NCBI GenBank assembly: GCA_949739085.1 | Contig: CATIYU010000071.1 | Location: 1 to 12,418, forward strand | DNA length: 12,418 bases | Direction: 5' to 3' | Source of the DNA: an uncultured Eubacteriales bacterium | GTDB taxonomy: Bacteria > Bacillota_A > Clostridia > Oscillospirales > Oscillospiraceae | Shown: piece after piece, positions 7,058 through 12,418 of the stretch | Position numbering within the stretch: position 1 is the first letter of the stretch | Layout: every line of letters begins with the position of its first letter | Notes under the pieces: model-generated | Told to the model about the DNA's origin: nothing | Databases searched by the model: none | The model's input: the letters and a program-made list of their open reading frames with translations, nothing else | Made by a program: the position numbers and the translations under genes

Positions 7058-7086
7058 AGAATACCACAAACATCCGCCGGGGGCAA
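7058..7086 (-). promoter_or_regulatory. probable promoter of the SLH-protein operon
   Basis: On the minus strand TTGCCC (7081-7086) and TATTCT (7058-7063) are 17 bases apart, about 100 bases before the SLH-protein start. The -35 lies in the loop of the hairpin that follows the ABC-transporter gene, so terminator and promoter share DNA. The boxes are moderate matches only. Confidence 0.42.
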
Positions 7087-7103
7087 GACGCCTCCGGCGG
7101 ATG
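7063..7103 (-). terminator. terminator-like hairpin after the ABC transporter gene
   Basis: CATCCGCCGG (7071-7080) and CCGGCGGATG (7094-7103) form a perfect 10-bp stem with a 13-base loop, starting ten bases after the ABC-transporter stop codon. On the minus strand it is followed by TTTGTGGT, a poor T tract, so termination may be partial. Confidence 0.55.
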
Positions 7104-7112
7104 CGGGGAAAC

Positions 7113-10085
7113 TTATTCGGTCCGCAGCGCCACCACGGGGTCCTTTTTGGCGGCGAGGCGGGAGGGGATGAGGCCCGCGATGATGGTCAGCAGCGCGCTG
7201 ATTGCCACCAGCACCACCGCCCCCTGGACTGGCAGGGCGGCCCTCAGCCCCACGATGCCGGTGACGTCCAGCAGCACCGCGTTGATGGGAATGATGAGCA
7301 ACAGGGTCACCCCGATGCCGATGAGCCCCGCGCCCAGGCCAACGATGAGGGTTTCGGCGTTGAAGACCCGGCTGATGTCCCGCTTGCTTGCGCCTACGGA
7401 CCGGAGAATGCCGATCTCCTTGGTCCGCTCTAGAACCGAGATGTAGGTGATAATCCCGATCATGATGGAGCTGACCACCAGGGAGATGGAGACGAAGGCA
7501 ATGAGCAAGTAGCTGATGCCGCTGATGATGTCGGTGATGGAGCTCATCAGCAGGGCCACGTAGTCGGTGTAGTTGATTTCGTCCTCGCTGTCCACTCCCG
7601 CGTTGTAGTCCGCGATGAGGTCCGCGATCTGGTCCTTCTCCGCGAAGGTAGAGGCGTAGATGCTGATGGAGGCGGGGCTCTCCAGGTCCACGTACCCCAG
7701 CAGGTCCAGGTTCTCCTCGTAGGAGGACTCGCTCCGGGTGGGGGGCATGTAGTGGTCGTAGAGGTAGACGTACTGGGCGCTGGAAAGGGGCTCCGCCCCC
7801 AGGCCGCCGCCGTTGAGGGCCAGATCCATGGCTCCGGCCAGCTGCTCCATGGTCATGGCGCCCAGCTGGGCCTGCACGCCCTGAGCGTACTGTGCGCGGA
7901 CCTGTTCCGCCACAGCCTCTTCCATCCGGGCGAAGAGGGTCTCGTCGTCCATCTCCGCGATGTAGCCGGAGATGGTCTCCCCGTCCACACCCATCTCCCC
8001 GGCGTACTGCTGGATAATCAGCTGTTCAATGCTCTCCCGGGTCATGCCCTCCATCTGCTGGGACACCACGGCGTCCACATACTCTCCGGAGGGCTGGCTC
8101 ATCACGTCCAAATAGGCTTTCGCCTTCTCCGTGGAGGAGAACCCGGCCAGGGTCTCGGTGATGGCCTCCTGTTTCTCCAGGGCGGTGGGCTCGTAGTCGC
8201 TGTCCGTGGCGAAGGGCAGGCCGAGAATCACGTCCGTGGCTTCGTCCGCCAGCTGCTCCTTTACCACGTCCATCTCCGCCGTGGTCTTGATGGCGTAGGT
8301 GGTCAGAGCGCTGGTGTAGCCGATCGCGCCGGTGACCATACCGGCGGTGGACTCCTCGCTGGGCCGGGCCACGCCCACCACCTTCAGGGGGACGCCCACC
8401 TCGCTGCTGTTATAGAGGAAGTCCATGCCTGTATCCGTGGCGGACATGTCGGTATAGGTCCCGTCCGCCTCGCTGTACTGATACCGCTCCGCTGGCAGCA
8501 GCAGCTTGAAGTCCATGCCGCAGAGCTCCTCGTAGCTCCAGCTGCGCTGCTCCGCCTCCAGGGTCTCGCCCTCCATGGCGGAGGTGAGGCTCTCTGTCAT
8601 ATGGGTGGTGGACATGAGGCCCAGGGAGTAGAGCATCAGGTCGGAGATCTCGTTGTTCCGGTCCACGAAGAGAATCACCTCGTCGTAGTCCTCCGGCCAC
8701 GCGCCGTAGAGCAGGTCGTACTGGTCCTTCACCTGCCCGCCTATGGCCTCGCCGTTTTCGCCGGGCAGCAGCTCCTCCCACACGTTCATCTGCTGGTACA
8801 TGCCCCCCATGGTGGAGAAGTAGGAGGAGTAGTCCCCGCCGTACATGGTGGTCATGGCGGTCTGCATCAGCTCCATGACGTCGCTTTTGACGATCTCCCC
8901 GTCCTCGTCCTCGGTGTAGATGTCAAAGGACAGGCCATAGCCGTAGCGCAGGGTGGCCAGATCCGCAATGCCGCCCCCGCCCTGGTCCAGCCAGGCTTTG
9001 AAATCCTTCAGGTTGTTGGTTTGGGTCTCGGCGTTAATCATGGAGTTGAGCATGTCGTACATCACCGTGGAGGCGTAGACCCGGTCCCGGTCGTGTCCGC
9101 CGTCCCCCCGGTGGGCCCCCATAAGGGTCACCAGCATATCCGACATGTCCGTGGTCTCCGCCTGGATGGTGATGGGATAGCTGGAGAGGGTCTCCTCCTG
9201 GACCTGGTTGATGTAGGCGTTGATCCCGGTGGAGAGGGAGAGAATGAGGGCGATGCCGATGATGCCGATGGACCCGGCGAAGCTGGTCAACAGGGTGCGG
9301 CCCTTCTTGGTCATAAGGTTGTTCAGGGATAGGGCAAAGGCGGTGGGGAAGCTCATGGAGGGCTTTTTGTCCCCGGCCTCCCGGCGGACCGGCTTCTCCT
9401 CCCTTCCGTCGTAGGGGGCGGAGTCGTCCACCACCTGGCCGTCCAGGAGGCGGATGGTGCGGGTGGCGTACTTCTGGGCCAGCTCCGGGTTGTGGGTGAC
9501 CATAATGACCAGCTTCTCTGCCGCGATCTCCGCCAGCAGGTCCATGACCTGCACGCTGGTCTCGCTGTCCAGTGCGCCGGTGGGCTCGTCGGCGAGGAGA
9601 ATGTCCGGGTCGTTGACCAGGGCCCGGGCAATGGCCACCCGCTGCATCTGTCCGCCGGAGAGCTGGTTAGGCCGCTTTTTCATCTGGTCCGCCAGTCCCA
9701 CCTTTTCCAGGGCCCCGGCGGCCCGGCGGCGGCGCTCCGCCTTGCTGACGCCGGAGAGAGTCAGGGCCAGCTCTACGTTGGAGAGCACGGACTGGTGGGG
9801 GATGAGGTTGTAGCTCTGAAAGACAAAGCCGATGGAGTGGTTGCGGTAGGCGTCCCAGTCCCGGTCCTTAAATTCCTTGGTAGACCGCCCGTTGATGATA
9901 AGGTCCCCGCTGGTGTACTGGTCCAGGCCGCCGGCAATGTTCAAGAGGGTGGTCTTACCGCAGCCGGAGTGGCCCAGAATGGCCACGAATTCATTTTCCC
10001 GGAAGCAGAGATTAATCCCCCGCAGGGCGGCGACGGCCTCCCCGGCGGTCTCATAGCGCTTGACAATGTTGTCGAGTTTCAGCAT
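7113..10085 (-). CDS. ABC transporter, ATPase fused to FtsX-type permease (MacB-like)
   Basis: This 990-residue protein joins both halves of a transporter. The ATPase (about 1-225) shows Walker [10 protein letters not shown] (38-46), Q-loop Q90, signature LSGGQ (142-146), Walker B ILLADE (162-167) and H-loop H198; it is of the LolD/MacB (COG1136) type. After a linker, the permease has one membrane helix at about 267-289. An extracytoplasmic region of about 560 residues (290-850) follows, then three helices at about 854-881, 912-935 and 955-975, with the FtsX signature [16 protein letters not shown] between the first two. MacB-type permeases work as dimers and move substrates or transmit force across the envelope; this outer domain is far larger than the roughly 220 residues of MacB. 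I start at the ATG at 10085, with AAGGAGG seven bases upstream. It overlaps the TetR gene by seven bases (ATGCTGA), so a TetR-controlled efflux or peptide-resistance role is likely but unproven. Confidence 0.94.
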   Translation of the reverse strand: MLKLDNIVKRYETAGEAVAALRGINLCFRENEFVAILGHSGCGKTTLLNIAGGLDQYTSGDLIINGRSTKEFKDRDWDAYRNHSIGFVFQSYNLIPHQSVLSNVELALTLSGVSKAERRRRAAGALEKVGLADQMKKRPNQLSGGQMQRVAIARALVNDPDILLADEPTGALDSETSVQVMDLLAEIAAEKLVIMVTHNPELAQKYATRTIRLLDGQVVDDSAPYDGREEKPVRREAGDKKPSMSFPTAFALSLNNLMTKKGRTLLTSFAGSIGIIGIALILSLSTGINAYINQVQEETLSSYPITIQAETTDMSDMLVTLMGAHRGDGGHDRDRVYASTVMYDMLNSMINAETQTNNLKDFKAWLDQGGGGIADLATLRYGYGLSFDIYTEDEDGEIVKSDVMELMQTAMTTMYGGDYSSYFSTMGGMYQQMNVWEELLPGENGEAIGGQVKDQYDLLYGAWPEDYDEVILFVDRNNEISDLMLYSLGLMSTTHMTESLTSAMEGETLEAEQRSWSYEELCGMDFKLLLPAERYQYSEADGTYTDMSATDTGMDFLYNSSEVGVPLKVVGVARPSEESTAGMVTGAIGYTSALTTYAIKTTAEMDVVKEQLADEATDVILGLPFATDSDYEPTALEKQEAITETLAGFSSTEKAKAYLDVMSQPSGEYVDAVVSQQMEGMTRESIEQLIIQQYAGEMGVDGETISGYIAEMDDETLFARMEEAVAEQVRAQYAQGVQAQLGAMTMEQLAGAMDLALNGGGLGAEPLSSAQYVYLYDHYMPPTRSESSYEENLDLLGYVDLESPASISIYASTFAEKDQIADLIADYNAGVDSEDEINYTDYVALLMSSITDIISGISYLLIAFVSISLVVSSIMIGIITYISVLERTKEIGILRSVGASKRDISRVFNAETLIVGLGAGLIGIGVTLLLIIPINAVLLDVTGIVGLRAALPVQGAVVLVAISALLTIIAGLIPSRLAAKKDPVVALRTE

Positions 10086-10693
10086 GTAGGTTCCTCCTTG
10101 TGTTCTATGCCCCGCCGGATCAGGGCGGTTTTCACTTCCAGCCGTTGGCGGCACTCATCCTCCTCCGCTTTGCCGCAGCAGGCCGCCATCAGGCTCTGGC
10201 CCGCCGCGGAGAGGAGCAGGTCCAGCAGGGCCCACCGCTCGGCGGGGTCTTGTAGAAGCAGCCCGCTCCAGTCCGCCCGTTCCATCACCAGCTGGGCGAT
10301 GTCCGGCAGGCCCAGGAGATTCCCGGCGTCCAGCCCCATATTTTGCCGCAGAATGCCCAAAAACAGGGCGAATTCATCCCTTCTTTCCCGGATATAGGCC
10401 AAGATCAGGTCAAAAAGTGCTAGCGGCAGCTCCAGGGGCCGTCCGCCGCAGCGGTCCAGGCAGGTGATGACCGCCCGCTCCAATTGCGCGTCATAGCCGT
10501 GGAGGACGTAGCGGAACAGGTCTGTTTTATCCGAAAAATATTGGTAAAAGCTCCCCCGGGGGATCTCTGCCGCCTGGATAATCCGGTTGATGGATACCTC
10601 GCCGCAGGGCCTGCGGGCAAACTCGGCCACGGCGGCGCGCAGCAGTTTCTCCCGCTTGGGCGGGGGGAGGTTGAAAAAGGTGTTGGTGGGCAT
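10079..10693 (-). CDS. TetR/AcrR-family transcriptional repressor
   Basis: The 204-residue regulator has a TetR_N DNA-binding domain at residues 14-60, with the helix-turn-helix at about 32-54. The recognition part G-S-F-Y-Q-Y-F (47-53) and K56 match the family closely. The C-terminal 140 residues form the variable helical ligand and dimer domain and contain paired cysteines near 175. AGGAGG six bases before the ATG supports the start. Its last codons (K-E-E) encode the ribosome binding site of the ABC transporter, and the two genes overlap by seven bases, so they are one transcript with coupled translation. The promoter contains an inverted repeat between its boxes, so it probably represses itself and the transporter until an inducer, perhaps the exported compound, binds. 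The ligand is unknown. Confidence 0.94.
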   Translation of the reverse strand: MPTNTFFNLPPPKREKLLRAAVAEFARRPCGEVSINRIIQAAEIPRGSFYQYFSDKTDLFRYVLHGYDAQLERAVITCLDRCGGRPLELPLALFDLILAYIRERRDEFALFLGILRQNMGLDAGNLLGLPDIAQLVMERADWSGLLLQDPAERWALLDLLLSAAGQSLMAACCGKAEEDECRQRLEVKTALIRRGIEHKEEPTC

Positions 10694-10721
10694 GGCGGGC
10701 CTCCTGGTTCAAACTGGGGCT

Positions 10722-10750
10722 ATGATACATGACAGGTTGTCACATGTCAA
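10722..10750 (-). promoter_or_regulatory. promoter of the tetR-ABC transporter operon
   Basis: On the minus strand a perfect TTGACA (10745-10750) and TATCAT (10722-10727) are 17 bases apart. The start would be near 10715, leaving a short leader of about 20 bases that holds only the ribosome binding site. This is intrinsically strong, which fits control by a repressor. Confidence 0.88.
10730..10742. promoter_or_regulatory. candidate TetR operator (TGACA-3-TGTCA)
   Basis: A perfect inverted repeat, TGACA (10730-10734) and TGTCA (10738-10742), lies wholly inside the 17-base spacer of the tetR promoter. A third copy of TGTCA (10745-10749) overlaps the -35 box. TetR-family dimers typically bind such palindromes, so bound repressor would exclude polymerase. 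Assignment to this particular TetR protein is an inference from position. Confidence 0.6.
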
Positions 10751-10833
10751 GGCGTTTATCCGGAAATTTACAGAGCGTTCACAACCCCGATTCCGTCCGC
10801 CGCAAATTCTCCTTCTCCTCGCAGAATTTACCC

Positions 10834-10861
10834 TTGCATTTTTGGAACTTCATGTTACAAT
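10834..10861 (+). promoter_or_regulatory. promoter of the ferredoxin gene
   Basis: TTGCAT (10834-10839) and TACAAT (10856-10861) are 16 bases apart, placing the start near 10868, about 25 bases before the ferredoxin ATG. It is divergent from the tetR promoter; the two -35 boxes are separated by over 80 bases, so the repressor need not affect it. Confidence 0.75.
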
Positions 10862-10892
10862 GAGAGTACATTTTGATAGGAGGTAATAATCC

Positions 10893-11063
10893 ATGGCTCA
10901 TAAGATCACCGACGCCTGCGTCAGCTGCGGCAGCTGCGCTGAGAACTGCCCCGTCGAGGCCATTTCCCAGGGCGACACCCAGTATGTCATCGACGCCGAT
11001 GCCTGCGTGGACTGCGGCGCCTGCGCCGCCAACTGCCCCACCGAAGCCATTGTGGCGGAGTAA
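10893..11063 (+). CDS. 2[4Fe-4S] ferredoxin
   Basis: This 56-residue protein is a bacterial-type ferredoxin, a low-potential single-electron carrier in the cytosol of anaerobes. Its partners typically are pyruvate:ferredoxin oxidoreductase, hydrogenase or Rnf. It has two tandem cluster motifs C-x2-C-x2-C-x3-C-P: cysteines at 9, 12, 15, 19 and at 38, 41, 44, 48. The first three of each set bind one cluster together with the last cysteine of the other. The halves are related (internal duplication), and the length is the standard 55-60 residues of clostridial ferredoxin. The ATG at 10893 has AGGAGG nine bases before it. It has its own promoter and terminator and is transcribed alone, as is usual for the main ferredoxin of clostridia. 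Acidic residues dominate, as expected. Confidence 0.96.
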   Translation: MAHKITDACVSCGSCAENCPVEAISQGDTQYVIDADACVDCGACAANCPTEAIVAE

Positions 11064-11110
11064 GCTACATAGGCCCCGTCTTGGGGCTTCAAAACCCCAT
11101 ATGGCGCGGA

Positions 11111-11145
11111 AAACGGGTGCTGCCGGAATGGCGCGCCCGTTTTTT
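11111..11145 (+). terminator. intrinsic terminator of the ferredoxin gene
   Basis: AACGGGTGCTGCC and GGCGCGCCCGTT form an 11-12-bp stem with one bulged T around GGAAT, followed by TTTTTT. A second, smaller hairpin (11073-11087, GCCCC/GGGGC) lies between the stop codon and this terminator and lacks a T tract. The remaining bases to 11213 contain no clear promoter for the next gene, which may depend on read-through. Confidence 0.85.
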
Positions 11146-11213
11146 GATTTGCGTCCGGGGGCATATCCGCTCCTGCCGCCGCATAGCATTCCCATAGAGG
11201 GGAGGGGGCGTTT

Positions 11214-11735
11214 GTGGAGCGGGTCAAGCTGTACTGTCAGGGCCAGTGCCGGGGAGAGGTGGTCTTTCAGCCGGAGGGAGGCCGTACCCGGGTGCGGGCC
11301 TCTATGGCCGACCCCGGCGACGGGCTCTACCGGGCGGCGCTGGCGGGCGAAAAGGGGAGGCTGCTGCTGGGGGTCATGGAGCCGGAGAACGGGGAGCTGG
11401 CGGCCCGCCGGACGGTGTACAGCCGGGACCTCGCCAGCCTGGGCCAGCTGAAGCAGGGGGAGGCGTGGCGCTCCTTCCGGTTTCAGGAGAGCGGCTGGCA
11501 GGAGGCCCGGCGGCCGGCCCAGCTCTTCCAGAGCCGGTTTCTCCGGAGCCGTCTGGAGTCCATAGAGCGGGCCTGGCAGCGCCGGGATGGGGAACTGCTG
11601 CTGCTGGCACTGCCTCTGACGGCGGACGGGCCGTTCCCCCTGGAGGCCCTGTTTTGCCTGGCCCGGGTGGAGCGGGTGGAGGGCCAGCTATGTGTGGTGT
11701 ACGCCTTTCGGGGTGAGGAGCCGGAGCTGCACTAG
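11214..11735 (+). CDS. uncharacterised protein, Clostridia-specific type
   Basis: I cannot name this 173-residue protein. It starts at a GTG (11214) with GGGGAGGGGG six bases upstream; the next in-frame ATG (residue 31) would cut into a conserved-looking region. It has no signal peptide or membrane helix, so it is probably cytosolic. The N-terminal part (1-80) looks like a beta-rich module with GLYRAALAGEKGRLLLGV (37-54) and P-E-N-G-E. The middle (85-125) is basic and helical with several tryptophans (85, 95, 121). The C-terminal part (127-165) is hydrophobic, with P-F-P-L-E-A-L-F-C (140-148). I recall similar uncharacterised proteins in Oscillospiraceae, without a known role. It is flanked by the ferredoxin terminator and nrdR. 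Coding bias, start signal and the absence of a competing frame support it as a real gene. Confidence 0.75.
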   Translation: MERVKLYCQGQCRGEVVFQPEGGRTRVRASMADPGDGLYRAALAGEKGRLLLGVMEPENGELAARRTVYSRDLASLGQLKQGEAWRSFRFQESGWQEARRPAQLFQSRFLRSRLESIERAWQRRDGELLLLALPLTADGPFPLEALFCLARVERVEGQLCVVYAFRGEEPELH

Positions 11736-11799
11736 AAGGGCTGGACAGACAGTATGATAATAAAATTTTTGGGTATGGGTATCATTTTTTGAAAAGATG

Positions 11800-11808
11800 T
11801 GTTATAGT
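11800..11808 (+). promoter_or_regulatory. extended -10 promoter of nrdR
   Basis: TGTTATAGT fits the extended -10 consensus (TG-n-TATAAT with one mismatch) in an AT-rich island 57 bases before nrdR. No good -35 box lies 16-18 bases upstream, which an extended -10 can tolerate. A tandem GGGTAT repeat (11771-11782) lies just upstream. Confidence 0.55.
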
Positions 11809-11865
11809 GTGAAATAGTACCAGAAAATCCTCTGCAAAATTTAAAAAGTAAGGGGGAACCCGCTG

Positions 11866-12321
11866 ATGAAATGTCCATACTGTGGGTACAGGGAGAGCAA
11901 GGTGGTGGACAGCCGCCCGGCCGACGAGGGGAACAGCATCCGCCGCCGCCGGGAGTGCTTGGCCTGCGAAAAGCGCTTTACCACCTACGAGACCATGGAG
12001 TCGCTGCCCATGGTGGTCATCAAGCGGGACGGCAGCCGCCAGAGCTTCGACCGGAACAAGGTGGTTGCCAGTATGTTGCGGGCCTGCGAAAAGCGGACAG
12101 TGCCGCTGTCCCGGCTGGAGGAGCTGGCGGGTGAGATTGAGCAGAGCCTGCAAAACTGCTTGGAGCGGGAGATCACCACCAAGATGATCGGTGAGCAGGT
12201 GATGGACAAGCTGCGGGGGGTGGACGAGGTGGCCTATGTGCGGTTTGCCTCTGTCTACCGGCAGTTTAAGGACATACACACTTTTATGGAGGAGCTCTCA
12301 AAGCTGCTGGAGGAGCGGTGA
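11866..12321 (+). CDS. nrdR: transcriptional repressor NrdR
   Basis: The 151-residue protein matches NrdR, the nucleotide-sensing repressor of ribonucleotide reductase genes, across its full usual length. The N-terminal zinc ribbon has C3-P-Y-C6 and C31-L-A-C34, with the conserved segment [19 protein letters not shown] between. The ATP-cone domain spans about residues 49-139, beginning P-M-V-V-I-K-R-D-G, and binds ATP or dATP to set the oligomeric state and DNA binding. AAGGGGG lies nine bases before the ATG. The gene sits alone, with its own promoter and terminator and no nrd gene in the window; such separation from its targets is common in Clostridia. I see no pair of NrdR boxes in the gaps of this window, so its targets lie elsewhere. 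Confidence 0.98.
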   Translation: MKCPYCGYRESKVVDSRPADEGNSIRRRRECLACEKRFTTYETMESLPMVVIKRDGSRQSFDRNKVVASMLRACEKRTVPLSRLEELAGEIEQSLQNCLEREITTKMIGEQVMDKLRGVDEVAYVRFASVYRQFKDIHTFMEELSKLLEER

Positions 12322-12363
12322 TTCCCTCTTTGGGGTGAGAAAGGTTGGCCTACGCCATAACAT

Positions 12364-12410
12364 AAAAAGAGCCGGGAGATGGGATTTCCACCATCTTCCG
12401 GCCTGTTTTA
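12364..12410. terminator. bidirectional intrinsic terminator after nrdR
   Basis: GCCGGGAGATGG (12371-12382) pairs with CCATCTTCCGGC (12391-12402) through 12 pairs including one G-T wobble, with an eight-base loop. It is followed on the plus strand by CTGTTTTA. A run of five A (12364-12368) on the other side gives a T run for a possible minus-strand gene beyond the window. Confidence 0.85.
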
Positions 12411-12418
12411 TGCCGTCC

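Noticed and set aside
7752..9332. A 526-codon open frame on the plus strand opposite the ABC transporter
   Set aside because: It is antisense to a gene with full ABC and FtsX motifs, has no ribosome binding site, and its composition (rich in H, V, G, L, Q) is the usual mirror of a GC-rich gene.
9492..10397. A 301-codon plus-strand frame spanning the ABC ATPase and TetR genes
   Set aside because: It is antisense to Walker, signature and helix-turn-helix motifs and has no family features.
11736..11865. NrdR boxes or a riboswitch before nrdR
   Set aside because: I found no paired NrdR-box-like palindromes and no riboswitch core; only an AT-rich promoter island is visible.
1..12418. CRISPR array, insertion sequence, prophage or defence cassette
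   Set aside because: No regularly spaced repeats, transposase, integrase or nuclease-type genes are visible, and base composition is uniform across the coding regions.

Overview
The window looks like chromosomal core sequence from a high-GC, Gram-positive-type anaerobe of the Clostridia. A gut Oscillospiraceae relative of Flavonifractor, Lawsonibacter or Pseudoflavonifractor is my best guess. The reasons are strong AGGAGG-type ribosome binding sites before almost every gene, an S-layer-homology (SLH) protein, a free-standing 2[4Fe-4S] ferredoxin, NrdR, and GC-rich coding DNA broken by AT-rich promoter islands. The assignment is an inference from gene style, not from a marker gene.

Layout. 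(1) 1-300: a tRNA-Ala(CGC) on the minus strand with its own near-consensus promoter and a possibly structured trailer. (2) 299-2620, minus strand: one operon with a TTGAAA-17-TACAAT promoter, a 32-codon small ORF, a GH13 oligo-alpha-glucosidase overlapping it by one base, and a YgjP/DUF45-type zinc metallopeptidase. (3) 2763-3992, plus strand: a membrane-bound family-2 glycosyltransferase, divergent from operon 2. It ends in a strong bidirectional terminator (3994-4036). (4) 4042-7086, minus strand: a secreted YcdB/YcdC-repeat protein with C-terminal SLH repeats, followed 18 bases later by a histidine-phosphatase-superfamily enzyme. (5) 7113-10750, minus strand: a TetR-family repressor whose 3' end overlaps by 7 bases a 990-residue ABC transporter (ATPase fused to FtsX-type permease). 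The repressor promoter carries an inverted repeat between -35 and -10, a classic self-repression layout. (6) 10834-12410, plus strand: a 56-residue 2[4Fe-4S] ferredoxin with its own promoter and terminator, an unrecognised 173-residue protein, and nrdR with an extended -10 promoter and a terminator.

Functionally this is a set of short independent operons: sugar hydrolysis, envelope polysaccharide synthesis, cell-surface protein, regulated export, electron transfer and control of ribonucleotide reductase. I see no mobile element, CRISPR array, phage gene or defence cassette. All gaps between genes are under 300 bases. The items most worth a second look are the small ORF fused by overlap to the glucosidase gene, the operator-like repeats in two promoters, the roughly 560-residue extracytoplasmic domain of the ABC permease, and the unrecognised gene before nrdR. 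I found no convincing new multi-gene system.
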